A stretch of 55,591 nt of DNA from an uncultured Bacteroides sp. (GTDB taxonomy: Bacteria > Bacteroidota > Bacteroidia > Bacteroidales > Bacteroidaceae). The DNA is taken from the NCBI GenBank assembly GCA_900755095.1, contig CAAEFE010000136.1, forward strand, positions 1-55,591, written 5' to 3'. Under the pieces are notes generated by a model. The model worked only from the letters and a program-made list of their open reading frames with translations, was not told the DNA's origin and searched no databases. The number at the start of each line of letters is the position of its first letter. Position 1 is the stretch's first letter. This document shows positions 1 to 10,700 of the stretch, in pieces. The position numbers were made by a program, and so were the translations under genes.

Positions 1-568
1 AAGCTACTGCTACATCCATAAACATATCATCTGCGAAGTCTACAGTTTTTCTACGCCATTTAGCCAGGCCGCGCACTAATTTGGTCTTTGCTTTATTGAG
101 CGCATATTTATCAGTAATCCATTCTTCCGCTTTGTATTTCTCTGTTTCGCGATAAGTGAAACGGATTTTCTCAAGCTCTACTAGGCAGTTGCCGGGTTTA
201 CAGGTAACGGTAATCTGATAGTTGACCAGTGTACGGTCTAATGACAGAGCACTGGAACTGAAAACAATCCATTCTTCTCCAACACCGGCAATTGTTCCCT
301 TTGCTTCGTCAGAGAAAACAATGCGGCTATCAATATTTTTATTTTCTTTCAGACGTTCGTCCATCCACTTTGTCATTGTGTCGTAGATTTGTGCCTGACT
401 CATTCCGGGAATCTGGAACTCTTTGGAAAATACTACTTTACCATCTACTTCAGGAACAGCTCCTACAAGGTACCTGGTGTCATCTTTCTTCTCTTTTGCA
501 GAATCTGCCTTCATCGCCATCGGCAATGCAAGGAACAGGGTAAGAAACAGAATCGTAAATTTATTCAT
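1..568 (-). CDS. DUF4468 domain-containing secreted protein (3' end outside window)
   Basis: The reading frame opens at the ATG on 566-568 and runs off the left edge, so only about 189 residues are visible. It starts with a signal peptide (MNKFTILFLTLFLALPMAMKA) and is probably exported. The mature part begins with a segment like 'VDGKVVFSKEFQIPGMSQAQIYD', typical of the Bacteroidales DUF4468 family (small TBP-like fold, function unknown). It lies 13 nt downstream of the MBL-fold gene on the same strand and is probably co-transcribed. The family assignment rests on recalled motif similarity only. Confidence 0.75.
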   Translation of the reverse strand, partial: MNKFTILFLTLFLALPMAMKADSAKEKKDDTRYLVGAVPEVDGKVVFSKEFQIPGMSQAQIYDTMTKWMDERLKENKNIDSRIVFSDEAKGTIAGVGEEWIVFSSSALSLDRTLVNYQITVTCKPGNCLVELEKIRFTYRETEKYKAEEWITDKYALNKAKTKLVRGLAKWRRKTVDFADDMFMDVAVA

Positions 569-581
569 AATTATCATGTGT

Positions 582-1313
582 TTATTTGGTAATCTCAAAA
601 CTTTCGCCCCGATGGGTGATGCTGATAAAACGGCATCCGGCATTTTCAGCAAAACTACGAAGCGCATTTCCCCCCTCATAATCTTCACTGAAGTGCATGG
701 GCACAAATATAGTAGTTTTTATTTGTTCGATGAACTGTTTTGCCCCTTTCATGTAATCTTTTCCCATTCTCCGATCCACCGGGAATAGCACTAGATCGAT
801 GTTAGGCACTTTTTCTTTTAAATATTTAACTTCTGCAAGAAAATCACCATTGGCTTTTCGTATCTCTTCTTCGGTCGATTCTTCACTCCAGTGCCAGTTG
901 TTCAAGTCGCCGGCATGGAAGATACTCCAATCTTGTAAGTGAAGAAGGAACGAACTGCCGATATCTGTCGATCCGAAGGCGTCGATGCGGATCGTGTCGT
1001 CTTCGTAGGTTTCTCCTTTTTTAATATAGAAAGCATCTTCGGCTTTGGCACGATGGGACTTCAGAATATCTTTGGAGAAGATGTATTGAATGTCGGGGCG
1101 TTGCTCTTTCCAAGTCAATATTTCACGGTTAAAGTGATCGGGATGGAAATGAGTAGCCAATACGTACAGTTTACCCGGCCTTTGCAGGAGATAATCATGC
1201 ACGATTCCCCGGTTGTGTTCCGTTTCGGAAGAATCTTTGTAGTAATCGATGATAACGGTTACACCTTCCATTTCGATGGCGAAACCGCTGTGATAAATAT
1301 AATCCAGTGTCAT
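582..1313 (-). CDS. MBL-fold metallo-hydrolase
   Basis: A 243-residue cytoplasmic protein with the metallo-beta-lactamase superfamily metal motif HFHPDH at residues 55-60. It also has a later 'FHAGDLNNWHW' segment (metal-bridging Asp) and a C-terminal 'VPMHFSED' His. It resembles the compact UlaG/YycJ-like hydrolases rather than antibiotic beta-lactamases; the substrate cannot be told from sequence. No signal peptide is seen. It sits between pdxH (67 nt upstream) and the DUF4468 gene (13 nt downstream), all on the minus strand. Confidence 0.85.
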   Translation of the reverse strand: MTLDYIYHSGFAIEMEGVTVIIDYYKDSSETEHNRGIVHDYLLQRPGKLYVLATHFHPDHFNREILTWKEQRPDIQYIFSKDILKSHRAKAEDAFYIKKGETYEDDTIRIDAFGSTDIGSSFLLHLQDWSIFHAGDLNNWHWSEESTEEEIRKANGDFLAEVKYLKEKVPNIDLVLFPVDRRMGKDYMKGAKQFIEQIKTTIFVPMHFSEDYEGGNALRSFAENAGCRFISITHRGESFEITK

Positions 1314-1380
1314 AAGCTGACTATTTTATAGTTGCAATATTACGTATTCTCGTTGGAGTTGCCAAGAAAAATCGACGAAA

Positions 1381-2028
1381 TCAAGGAGCAAGACGACTGA
1401 TTTTCCATTCACCGTCCGGTTGCAGAGTATATAGAAAACGGTCATGCAGACGGTTGGGGCGTCCTTGCCAGAATTCAATCCTTGTAGGGGTAACGGCATA
1501 TCCGCCCCAATTATCAGGTCTCTCCACTTCTTTTCCAATCCATCGGGCAGCTTCTCTGACGAAGGATCGTATCAATTGCATTCTGCTTGCTATCGGTTGA
1601 CTTTGTGGAGAAATTCGTGCGCCAATCCGGCTTTTATAAGGACGTTTCCGGAAGTATTCATCCGATTCTTCCGGTGAAACTTTCGTCGCTATCCCTTCTA
1701 TATGTATTTGTCTTTCGAGGGCGTGCCAGACAAAAGAGAGGGAGATGGATGGGTTTTGTGCTAATTGTCTGCCTTTGCGGCTTTCGTAATTGGTATAAAA
1801 GACAAATTTTCCATCATGGAGTCCTTTTAACAATACTGTACGTGTGGACGGTCTCCCTTCGGGGGATACAGTTCCTACAATGACCGCAGTCGGTTCGTCC
1901 ACCTCTGCGTCAATCGCTTCTTGCAGCCAACGACTGAAAAGCGAAAGCGGGTCGCCGGGAAGTTCACTTTCCCGCAACCCGCCTTTCGTATATTCCTGTC
2001 GGATATCTGCTATGTTTAATTTCGCCAT
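1381..2028 (-). CDS. pdxH: Pyridoxamine 5'-phosphate oxidase
   Basis: A 215-residue FMN enzyme that oxidises pyridoxamine- or pyridoxine-5'-phosphate to pyridoxal 5'-phosphate, the last step of vitamin B6 synthesis and salvage. Family landmarks are the N-terminal 'IRQEYTKGGL', the FMN-binding 'RPSTRTVLLKG', 'FVFYTNYESRKG', the 'IEGIATKVSPEESDEYF' strand, and the C-terminal 'WQGRPNRLHDR' ending near 'WKISRLAP'. Length and both end motifs match full-length PdxH. It follows the pirin gene by 43 nt in the same minus-strand run. Confidence 0.96.
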   Translation of the reverse strand: MAKLNIADIRQEYTKGGLRESELPGDPLSLFSRWLQEAIDAEVDEPTAVIVGTVSPEGRPSTRTVLLKGLHDGKFVFYTNYESRKGRQLAQNPSISLSFVWHALERQIHIEGIATKVSPEESDEYFRKRPYKSRIGARISPQSQPIASRMQLIRSFVREAARWIGKEVERPDNWGGYAVTPTRIEFWQGRPNRLHDRFLYTLQPDGEWKISRLAP

Positions 2029-2071
2029 AAGATTATCTGGCAGCTTTAGTTTATTATTTTTAATGATGATA

Positions 2072-2776
2072 TCACATAGGTACTTCTATTAATAGAATAT
2101 GTGAGTCTTTCAATGTCTCCAGTTCAACGCTGTTCGTATCATAAACACCCATGCCGTCACGACGTTTCAACACTTCACCGTCTACTACTATTTCTCCTTC
2201 AATGAGGAAGATATAGACGCCTGCATGGCTTTGATGCATGTGATAACCTAATTTCCTTCCGGCTTCTACTTTGCCGATGGAGAACCAGGTATCTTGCAAA
2301 AGGGAAGCAGGTGTGCTACCGTCGGGAGATACGATGACTGCCAGTTCGTTCGGACGCTCCAGTTCTGCAATGCTGAAATCCTGATAAACAGGACGGGTGT
2401 TCCGTTCTCTCGGCATAATCCAAATCTGCAGGAATTCCACCGGTTCTACCGGACTTGCATTAACTTCACTATGGAAGATTCCTGTTCCCGCACTCATTGT
2501 CTGAATTTCTCCGACAGTAATAATGCGGCTGTTCTTCTTGCTGTCTCCATGTTGCAGATGTCCTTTCAGAGGAATGGAAATGATTTCCATATTCTTATGC
2601 GGGTGAGTCTGAAAACCTTGTCCGGGCGCAACCTTATCATCATTCAATACGCGAAGAGCACCAAAATTGATACGATTGGAGTCGAAGTACTCGTCAAAAC
2701 TGAAAGTGTGATAACTATCCAGCCAATCATACTGGGAATGCCCTCTTGTATCTGCTTTATGTATTACTTTTTTCAT
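2072..2776 (-). CDS. Pirin family protein (bicupin)
   Basis: A 234-residue cupin protein of the pirin/YhhW type. It starts 'KKVIHKADTRGHSQYDWL...SYHTFSF' and carries the metal-binding 'HPHKNMEIISIPLKG' segment, followed by 'GTGIFHSEVN'. Relatives such as E. coli YhhW have quercetin 2,3-dioxygenase activity, but the physiological substrate in gut bacteria is unknown. It lies between the lactate dehydrogenase gene (63 nt upstream) and pdxH (43 nt downstream), so redox or stress housekeeping is plausible but inferred. Confidence 0.9.
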   Translation of the reverse strand: MKKVIHKADTRGHSQYDWLDSYHTFSFDEYFDSNRINFGALRVLNDDKVAPGQGFQTHPHKNMEIISIPLKGHLQHGDSKKNSRIITVGEIQTMSAGTGIFHSEVNASPVEPVEFLQIWIMPRERNTRPVYQDFSIAELERPNELAVIVSPDGSTPASLLQDTWFSIGKVEAGRKLGYHMHQSHAGVYIFLIEGEIVVDGEVLKRRDGMGVYDTNSVELETLKDSHILLIEVPM

Positions 2777-2839
2777 AAAAACTGTCCTTTCTCTTATTTG
2801 TTTATATATTTGATAAACAAAGAAAGCGGCTTAAAAGTT

Positions 2840-3841
2840 TTATTTCTTCACTTCATTTAATAAAGGCTTGTGATTGATAAAATCTTTTATGTTTTGCAGG
2901 GTGGTCGCAGCAATATTCTCCATCGCTTCATGTGTGAAAAAAGCTTGATGAGAAGTGACGATAACATTGTTGAATGAAAGTAAGCGGGCGAGTACATCAT
3001 CGTCGATAATACGGTCGGATTGATCTTCGTAGAAGTATTCACTTTCTTCCTCGTATACGTCCAGTCCTGCGGAACCTATTTTCTTGTTCTTCAGTCCTTC
3101 AATCAGCGCATTGGTATGAATCAGTTGTCCGCGACCGGTATTGATAATCATTACTCCGTCTTTCATTTTGCTGATAGAGTAGTCGTTTATCAGGTATTTG
3201 GTCTCTTCAGTGAGCGGACAGTGTAAGGAGATAATATCCGAATTGTGGTATAATTCGTCTAGTGAAGTATAAACAATTTGTTCTTGACGGGCGAAGTTGT
3301 AGTCCGGATAGAGGTCATAAGCCAGTACGTTCATTCCGAACCCTTTTAAGATGTGAATCAGTATTTTCGCTATTTTTCCTGTGCCGATGATACCTGCTGT
3401 TTTCCCGTGCATATCGAATCCCATCAGACCGTGCAGGGAGAAATTACCGTCTTTGGTACGCCAGGAGGCGCGGGGTATTTTGCGGTTTAGCGATAGCATA
3501 AGTGCTACCGTGTATTCTGCAACAGCATAGGGAGAATAGGCGGGAACCCGCACTACGGTGATTCCGGCAGCGGCGGCAGCATTTAAATCTACATTATTAA
3601 ATCCGGCACAGCGTAATGCCAGTAGTTTCACTCCGTTTGCCGCCATCACATGGATTACTTCTGCGTCGGCAACGTCGTTCACAAAGATGCAGACTGCATC
3701 CACTCCTTGTGTCAGAAGTACGTTGTTTTTATTCAGATGTCCTTTGTAATAGCGTATTTCAAATCCAAACTCTTTGTTTTTATCATTGAAAGAGGACTCG
3801 TCATAAGGCTTTGTGCCGAAAAATGCGATTGTATAGGCCAT
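2840..3841 (-). CDS. ldhA: D-lactate dehydrogenase-type 2-hydroxyacid dehydrogenase
   Basis: A 333-residue NAD-dependent D-2-hydroxyacid dehydrogenase that most likely interconverts pyruvate and D-lactate in fermentation. The Rossmann motif is 'GIIGTGKIAK' (about residues 150-160). The catalytic Arg is in 'INTGRGQLI', the Glu is in the 'YEEESEYFYEDQ' region typical of LdhA, and the His is in 'VTSHQAFFTHEAM'. The 'ALRCAGFNNVDL' block is also LdhA-like. It is the first gene of the minus-strand run leading to pdxH; its 5' region is shared with the divergent FadL-type gene. Confidence 0.9.
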   Translation of the reverse strand: MAYTIAFFGTKPYDESSFNDKNKEFGFEIRYYKGHLNKNNVLLTQGVDAVCIFVNDVADAEVIHVMAANGVKLLALRCAGFNNVDLNAAAAAGITVVRVPAYSPYAVAEYTVALMLSLNRKIPRASWRTKDGNFSLHGLMGFDMHGKTAGIIGTGKIAKILIHILKGFGMNVLAYDLYPDYNFARQEQIVYTSLDELYHNSDIISLHCPLTEETKYLINDYSISKMKDGVMIINTGRGQLIHTNALIEGLKNKKIGSAGLDVYEEESEYFYEDQSDRIIDDDVLARLLSFNNVIVTSHQAFFTHEAMENIAATTLQNIKDFINHKPLLNEVKK

Positions 3842-4015
3842 AATATTTTCAGTTTTTATTGCTTACTAGTAAACGCTAAAATAGGGTGAATTGTTTATCC
3901 TTTTTGGGGGTATAAATATGGATTGTTTCATTAGAAACAGTTTACTTTTTCAATTAAAATAGGAGGCAAAACGAAAATAAATGCACAAACGTATCTCTCG
4001 TGTGCAATAATATCG

Positions 4016-4023
4016 TATCTTTG
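4016..4023 (+). promoter_or_regulatory. Bacteroides -7 box upstream of the FadL-type porin
   Basis: TATCTTTG matches the Bacteroides TAnnTTTG consensus, 28 nt before the ATG at 4052. No clear TTTG -33 element is seen at the standard spacing. Confidence 0.5.
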
Positions 4024-4051
4024 CGCCCGAAATAATTAAAAAAAGATTTAG

Positions 4052-5422
4052 ATGAGAAAAATTTCCTTGATTGGATTTGTAATGCTAATCGTTTCAATTC
4101 CAACTTTTGCCGGAGGTCTTCTGACAAATACTAATCAACACGCTGCTTTTCTTCGTATGCTATCTCGTGGTGCTACCTTTGAAATAGACGGAGCTTTGTC
4201 CAATCCTGCCGGTTTGGCTTTTTTGCCAAACGATGGTTTCCATATGGGATTGAGTATTCAGAGTGCCTTTCAGACGAGAAATATTGATGCTAGCTTTATG
4301 ACATATAGTGGTCTTGATTTATCAAATCCTGCCGCTCCTGTCCCTACCGTTTCCGACCAGCCTTATAGTAAGTATTATAAAGGAAAAGCTGCCGCACCGG
4401 TTATTCCCAGTGTGTTTGCCGCATATAAGAAGGGAGATTGGACTATTTCCGGCTTCTTCGCTATAACTGCCGGAGGTGGAAAGGCTTCATTTGATGACGG
4501 TCTACCTATATTTGAGTCGGCTGCTATGGCAAAAATATTCCAAAAGAGTTTGGATGGAGTAGCGCAAGGAGGGCCGATAATGACTCCGGACAAATATATC
4601 ATCAATAGTGCTATGGATGGCAGACAATACATCTATTCCTTGCAGTTGGGTTTATCTTATAAAATAACTGATTGGCTTTCGGCTTTTGCCGGTGCCCGTA
4701 TGAATTATTTTTCAGGAGGTTATGAGGGATTCCTGGATGCTAAAGTGGGAGATACAGACTTAATGAATTTGGCTTTGGACTGTGACCAGACAGGTTGGGG
4801 ATTAACTCCGGTGATAGGCGTGGATGTAAAATGGAACAAGTTGAACATTGGAGCTAAGTATGAGTTCAAGGCTAACATGAATATTGAAAATAAAACTCAT
4901 AAATTGGACTATCCTGCCGAAGCTGAAGCTTTGATAGGCAACTATAAAAACGGTGTCAATACTCCGAATGATATTCCTTCCATGCTTTCGGTAGCAGTGG
5001 CTTATGAGTTTCTTCCAGTACTGCGTGCATCTGTAGAATATCACTTTTATGATGATAAGAAAGCAGGTATGGCAGATGGCAAGCAGAAGTTTTTGACTAA
5101 GGGGACTAACGAATATCTGGCAGGTATTGAATGGGATGTGACCAAACAATTGTCGTTAAGTTGTGGTGGACAAATTACGGATTACGGATTGTCCGATAAC
5201 TTTCAGAGCGATACCAGTTTTTCTTGCGATTCCTATACATTAGGCTTCGGGGCGAAGGTGAAATTGAGTGAGAGAGCAGCTTTGAATGTGGGTTATATGT
5301 GGACTACTTACGAAGATTATAAGAAAGAATTCTCAAATTATAATGGTACAGGATTACGTGGTACCAATGTATATAGTCGTACCAACAAAGTATTTGGTCT
5401 TAGCATTGACTACAGATTTTAA
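4052..5422 (+). CDS. OmpP1/FadL family outer membrane transporter
   Basis: A 456-residue outer membrane beta-barrel with a signal peptide (MRKISLIGFVMLIVSIPTFA). The mature N-terminus reads 'GGLLTNTNQHAAFLRML...ALSNPAGLAFL', the Asn-Pro-Ala hallmark of FadL/OmpP1/TodX long-chain fatty acid or hydrophobic-compound channels. The C-terminus ends in aromatic Phe ('VFGLSIDYRF'), the usual assembly signal. Repeated amphipathic strands fill the body. It is monocistronic: a -7 box lies upstream and a terminator hairpin downstream. The ligand cannot be inferred. Confidence 0.88.
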   Translation: MRKISLIGFVMLIVSIPTFAGGLLTNTNQHAAFLRMLSRGATFEIDGALSNPAGLAFLPNDGFHMGLSIQSAFQTRNIDASFMTYSGLDLSNPAAPVPTVSDQPYSKYYKGKAAAPVIPSVFAAYKKGDWTISGFFAITAGGGKASFDDGLPIFESAAMAKIFQKSLDGVAQGGPIMTPDKYIINSAMDGRQYIYSLQLGLSYKITDWLSAFAGARMNYFSGGYEGFLDAKVGDTDLMNLALDCDQTGWGLTPVIGVDVKWNKLNIGAKYEFKANMNIENKTHKLDYPAEAEALIGNYKNGVNTPNDIPSMLSVAVAYEFLPVLRASVEYHFYDDKKAGMADGKQKFLTKGTNEYLAGIEWDVTKQLSLSCGGQITDYGLSDNFQSDTSFSCDSYTLGFGAKVKLSERAALNVGYMWTTYEDYKKEFSNYNGTGLRGTNVYSRTNKVFGLSIDYRF

Positions 5423-5463
5423 ATAGATTCGATCTTTATAGAAAAACCAAGTTAATAATGATA

Positions 5464-5506
5464 GGGGGAGATAGCATTTCAAATGCTGTCCCCCTTTTCT
5501 TTTTTA
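5464..5506 (+). terminator. Rho-independent terminator after the FadL-type gene
   Basis: GGGGGA...AGCATTT pairs with AAATGCT...TCCCCC around a one-base loop with a small bulge. A T-rich tract (TTTTCTTTTTT) follows. It lies 42 nt past the stop codon. Confidence 0.75.
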
Positions 5507-5641
5507 TACCATAAAATAATCTTTTAATCTAGAAAGTTTGCGTATCTCAGGATATTTTGCGAATATTGTCCCAAGTTAGCATTAAACGAGATACGAAGAA
5601 ATGTAGTTTAGTTTTTAGGACTTGACTTAAAAACCCAGTTT

Positions 5642-6229
5642 ATGACTCTCGACGATCAAAAGCACATAATAAGTTTATGGATACAATTTTTGGATGGAAA
5701 TGAAAATGCATTTTCCCAATTGTATTGTCTGTTTCTTGATGATTTGTTAACTTATGGTCGTAGAGTTGGGGGAGATAATGAAATGGTAGAAGACCTGATT
5801 CAAGATTTGTTTTTGAAGCTTTATCAGAAAAAGATAATTCTTGAGGATAATACGAGATTGCGCCCTTTTCTGTTTCGAGCATTAAAAAATTTGATTTATA
5901 ACCAACTACTTCGTAATGCGAAACTTCAACCGTTGCCGGACTATGACTTCGCTTTTGATTTGAATTATACGATTGATGAACAACTATCTTTAACGCAAGA
6001 CCAAGGATTATCAGATGAAATTCATCACATTTTAAAAGGGCTTACCGGACGTCAGAAAGAGATTATTTATCTTCGCTTTGTGCATGAAATGAGTTTTGAA
6101 GAAATATCAGAGATAATGGAGATTAATATTCAGTCAGCAAGGAATCTTTTAACCCGTTCTATGGAGAAACTCAGGAAAGAAGTTTCATCTACTACTATTT
6201 TATTTTTCATTTATATGATTTCTATATAA
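5642..6229 (+). CDS. RNA polymerase sigma-70 factor, ECF subfamily
   Basis: A 195-residue ECF sigma factor. Region 2 is seen in 'MVEDLIQDLFLKLYQKK...FLFRALKNLIYNQL' (core binding and -10 recognition). Region 4 is the helix-turn-helix 'LTGRQKEIIYLRFVHEMSFEEISEIMEINIQSARNLLTRSMEKLR'-type segment. It is followed 130 nt later by a FecR anti-sigma and an STN-bearing SusC. This is the classical trans-envelope arrangement in which ligand binding at the outer membrane frees the sigma to transcribe its own uptake locus. The C-terminal tail 'ILFFIYMISI' is unusually hydrophobic. Confidence 0.93.
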   Translation: MTLDDQKHIISLWIQFLDGNENAFSQLYCLFLDDLLTYGRRVGGDNEMVEDLIQDLFLKLYQKKIILEDNTRLRPFLFRALKNLIYNQLLRNAKLQPLPDYDFAFDLNYTIDEQLSLTQDQGLSDEIHHILKGLTGRQKEIIYLRFVHEMSFEEISEIMEINIQSARNLLTRSMEKLRKEVSSTTILFFIYMISI

Positions 6230-6359
6230 TTGTATTACAGATTATTATAATATGCTTCTCGTTATTTTTCATTCTGCTGATTATTTTCTTTGAAAAAAAA
6301 CATTTCCTATGAGTATAAAATCATCGGTTCATTTGTCATAGTAGAAAATAAAGCAGAAA

Positions 6360-7571
6360 ATGGCTCAATTTACTTATAAAGATATAGAAGAATTCTTATT
6401 GGATGATGATTTTTTCCAATGGGCAAGATACGGTTCTTCTGATAATGGATTTAATCTTGAATCCTATAAACTTCAGCATCCCGGTTGCGAAGAAAAGATA
6501 GAATTGGCTGTTGCAATGGTTCGCAGTATGAAAGTGGTGGAAAATAGTAAACCTACTTCCCGGGAATATAAGATGCAAAGCTTCAACAAAATGATGAGTA
6601 AACTTCAACAGCAACCTTCACAGCCAGTACAGTCTTATAGAAAAACATTTCCTTACCGGAGAATTATGACTTACGTGGCAAGTGTGGCAGCCTTATTGTT
6701 TGTCTGTTTGGGAACTTATTATGTTCTATCCAGATCAGGATTACAGGAAACTACCGATGTTACAGTCCATATAATTGATTCTTTAAGTCATTCAGGACAA
6801 GTACAAATTATCTTAGATGGTAAACAAGCAGTCACTTTGGATAAAAATAATGCTGAAATTCGGGTGGATGAAGATGGTGCAGTAACAGTGGACAAACAAT
6901 TGGTTGCTGCTTCCAAAGGAAATAAAGTCTCGGTGAACCAGATAGTAGTGCCTTATGGAAAGCGTTCCAAAATAATTCTTCCGGATGGTTCTTCATTATG
7001 GATAAACTCCGGATCATGTATTTCTTACTCTTCAGATTTTGTGGCAAAAAGAAAACTGAATGTACAAGGAGAGGTTTATTTGGATGTCCGGAAAGATGCT
7101 GCGCACCCTTTTGTGGTAAAAACGAACCGTTTGGAAGTTACCGTACTAGGTACTTCATTCAATGTAACTGATTATGCAAAAGATACTGAAACGGCAGTTG
7201 TTCTTGTTCAGGGAAGTGTAGATGTAAAAGTGGACAATAAAGAAAAAAAACGTTTGGTTCCCAACCAGCGTCTCTCTAAAGAGAATGGTGTGGTAAAAGT
7301 GGATGAAGTAGATGTATATAATTACATTTGCTGGAAAGATGATGCAATGAACTTCGACGGGCAGAAACTCTCTGATGTTTTGAAATCACTATCGAGATAT
7401 TATAACACAAAAATAGAAATATCAGGAAGCTTGAAAGATGAAAAATATTATGGAAGCCTTGATTTAAACTGTACACTTGATGAAGTGTTGGAATCCATCT
7501 CATTGGCTACGCCATTAAGTATAATCAGGCAAGGAGATGAGATATACATCACGCCTGAAAAATCAAAATGA
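6360..7571 (+). CDS. FecR-type anti-sigma factor with DUF4974
   Basis: A 403-residue inner-membrane regulator. The cytoplasmic N-terminus (about 1-95) binds sigma, and a single membrane helix lies near residues 99-118 ('IMTYVASVAALLFVCLGTYY'). The periplasmic FecR domain contains 'VPYGKRSKIILPDGSSLWINSGS' and 'GEVYLDVRKDAAHPFVV'. A C-terminal DUF4974 domain follows ('FDGQKLSDVLKSLSRYYNTKIEI'). It should hold the upstream ECF sigma inactive until the STN domain of the downstream SusC contacts it. The 144-nt gap before SusC holds a hairpin. Confidence 0.93.
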   Translation: MAQFTYKDIEEFLLDDDFFQWARYGSSDNGFNLESYKLQHPGCEEKIELAVAMVRSMKVVENSKPTSREYKMQSFNKMMSKLQQQPSQPVQSYRKTFPYRRIMTYVASVAALLFVCLGTYYVLSRSGLQETTDVTVHIIDSLSHSGQVQIILDGKQAVTLDKNNAEIRVDEDGAVTVDKQLVAASKGNKVSVNQIVVPYGKRSKIILPDGSSLWINSGSCISYSSDFVAKRKLNVQGEVYLDVRKDAAHPFVVKTNRLEVTVLGTSFNVTDYAKDTETAVVLVQGSVDVKVDNKEKKRLVPNQRLSKENGVVKVDEVDVYNYICWKDDAMNFDGQKLSDVLKSLSRYYNTKIEISGSLKDEKYYGSLDLNCTLDEVLESISLATPLSIIRQGDEIYITPEKSK

Positions 7572-7625
7572 AGTATAACCTTTTAAAAAGTAAGAAATGA
7601 AAAACATACCCCCTTAAAAAGAACA

Positions 7626-7658
7626 AACCGGATAATATCTGCGAAATATCATCCGGTT
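7626..7658 (+). promoter_or_regulatory. Hairpin in the leader between fecR and susC
   Basis: AACCGGAT (7626-7633) pairs with ATCCGGTT (7651-7658), with partial inner pairing (ATAT/ATAT). No T-tract follows, so an RNA processing or stabilising element is more likely than a terminator. It lies 57 nt before the SusC start. Confidence 0.45.
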
Positions 7659-7715
7659 CAAATTAGAACTGAACATAACTCACCAAAGTTATAACCAATC
7701 TAACAATACAAAAAT

Positions 7716-10700
7716 ATGAAAAATAACTCTCAAATAAGGGCTAAAAGTAAATATTTAACCAATATTGGGCTTCGATTTTTACTTTTATGCATTCTTTTAA
7801 CGTCTTATTTGCCGAAGGTTTCGGCAGAAGACGGATTTATGCTCCTTCAGTCCACGAATGTTACATTGAACTTGACGAATGTTTCTTTAGAGACTTTGTT
7901 TAAAACATTGGAAAGAAAGAGTAATTACGTTTTCTTCTTTAAAGAAAATGTTCTTCAAGAAAACGAAAAAGTAACAGTCAAAGCACAAAACGAGTCAGTT
8001 GTATCTATTTTGAATAGAATATTGCCTCCAAGACAACTGACATATACAGTAAAAGGAAGACAAGTGATTATTGTCCGCCTTCCCCGAAAAGAAGAAAGAA
8101 AATCAGAAACACCTGTAGAATTTAAAGAATACACTGTAAAAGGAACAGTCATTGATGCTACCGGACAACCGTTGCCGGGAGTTAATATAACCGTACAGGG
8201 TACTACTCAAGGAGCGACAACCGATCTTTCCGGTTCGTTTACACTACAGATAAAAGATAGCAAACGCGTTCTGCTTGTCGCATCCTATATTGGTTTTTCC
8301 ACAAAGAAAGTCTGGGTGTCGGGTGAGACTCATTCTTTGAAGATCATGCTTGAAGAAAGCTCGGCATCTTTGAATGAAGTGGTAGTTGTAGGTTATGGTA
8401 CGCAGAAAAAGCTGAATCTGACAGGAGCCGTAACAACTGCTTCCGGTGAAATTCTTGAAAATCGTCCTATTGGTAATATTGCTCAAGGACTTCAGGGTAT
8501 GGTTCCTAATCTAAATATAACTTTCAATAGCGGCCAGCCGAATCAAGCTGCCAAGATTAATATCCGTGGTAATACATCTTTGAATGGCGGTAATGCTTTG
8601 ATTTTAGTAGATGGGGTTGAAATATCCGATTTGTCATTGGTTAATCCGCAAGATGTAGAAAGCGTTTCAGTTCTGAAAGATGCTTCCGCGGCTGCTGTAT
8701 ACGGAGCGCGTGCAGCTTTCGGTGTGATGCTTGTTACTACTAAAAAAGGAAAGCGTAATCAGAAGACACGGGTGACTTATAGCAATAACCTTTCATGGAG
8801 CTCACCTGCCCGTTTACCGGAGATGCCCCGTTCGGATGTCTGGGCACGTATGTGGAATAAGATTTCTGATTATGATTCTCCGGGAAGCTATTATTTTAAT
8901 GAGAAGTTTATGAAGGCTTTGGATGCGCACATTGCTGACCCGGAACATAATCCGGCAATTCTGGTCGATACGGAAGGAATACAGCATTCCAGCTATACTC
9001 CCGCAACTCCGGGGTGGGCCTATGTCGGAAACACAGACTGGCTGGATGAGTTCTATAGAAAGTCTGCTTTTATGCAACAGCATAATGCCAGTCTTTCAGG
9101 TGGCACAGAACGCAACAACTATTATGCTTCTATCGGTTATAAAGACCAGTCCGGTATTTTTCGTTATGGCAATGATTCGTACAAACGTTTTAATCTGTCG
9201 TTCAACTTCGATACCAAGATTACTGACTGGCTGGATATGAGCTTCTCCACTCGAATGAGTAATATAAAGAATGATGAACCATATATGGACAATGGAGGAT
9301 CGGATGCGGTAACCTGGTATTATGAAGTATATCGTATGTATCCCACATTATCTGTCTTTCTTCCGAATGGTGATTTTGCAGGTATTTATTTAAATGGTGG
9401 AAATTATAACATCATAGGTAAGATGGCCCTTGCCGGTCGCAATAAAAAAGAAACCTGGGACCAATGGTATACCGGACGTTTTGACCTTCATCCGATGAAA
9501 GGTTTGTCCGTTAAAGGTGATTATTCATGGAATCGTTATTCCACTGTCCAGAAGTTCCATCGTAAGGAAATGACACAGACGTTTCCGGAAGGAAGAGACC
9601 CTTATTTAGTGGAGACGCCTAACTATGTGAGAAATTATAATTCGAACAATATTTATCAGGCAATCAATGTATGGGCTGAATATAAGAAATCTTTCAATGA
9701 TGTTCATAATCTTTCTTTAATGGCCGGTTACAATCAGGAAGAAAAAACATACGCTTCCACTTCATATACCATGACAGATTTGTATGATAATGAAATGCCT
9801 ATATCCGATCTTGCCATCAACTATAAAGAAAATGAAGAAGGATCTGATATATGGAGGGTACAAGGTGCTTTTTTCCGGTTGAACTACGATTATCGCTCCA
9901 AATATTTGTTGGAGGTGAACGGACGTTATGACGGTTCTTCCAAATATGCCAAACATGACCGTTGGGCTTTTTTCCCTTCCGCTTCTGTAGGGTGGCGTAT
10001 TTCTGAAGAGAAATTTTTCAAATCATTGAGCAAAGTGGTCGATAATCTAAAAATAAGAGCTTCTATTGGTGCTTTAGGAAATCAGATTACTGACGGTAAC
10101 CATTCTTTCATGTCTATCATTTCAGGTAAGGTACTTACTAATTATATGATGGATGGTAAGATTGTGAATGGGTTGAATATACCTACTCTGCCTAGTATGG
10201 TTACTTGGGAGAAAGTTATAACAAAAGATATCGGGTTGGACTGGTCGTTGTTTAAAAACCGTCTGTTTGGTTCGTTCGACTTTTACGTGCGTGATACGAA
10301 AGATATGGTACGTTCCGTAACGTTGCCTGCTGTATTGGGAACTTCCGGTGGTAAGGAGAATATAGCAGATATGAGAACCGTTGGCTGGGAATTGGAAATG
10401 ACTTGGAAAGACCGGATACAGAATGTACTAGGCAGTCCGTTGGACTACTCACTCACAGTCGGATTGTCTGATTATCAGGCAGAAATAACCAAGTATGATA
10501 ATCCGAACGGCTCGTTGGCTTCCGGTATGTATCATAAAGGACAGAAGTTGGGTGAAATCTGGGGATATGTGACAGATGGATATATTCAGGACGATTTTGA
10601 GGCTGCGAAGATGAATTACCTACAGAAGTTTATTTCGAGCAAATGGTATCCGGGAGATATTCGTTATAAAGATTTGAATGGAGATGGTATTATTGATAAA

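Noticed and set aside
939..1331. A 130-residue plus-strand ORF opposite the MBL-fold gene
   Set aside because: The minus strand has the full HxHxDH metal motif and family length; the plus frame is a shadow.
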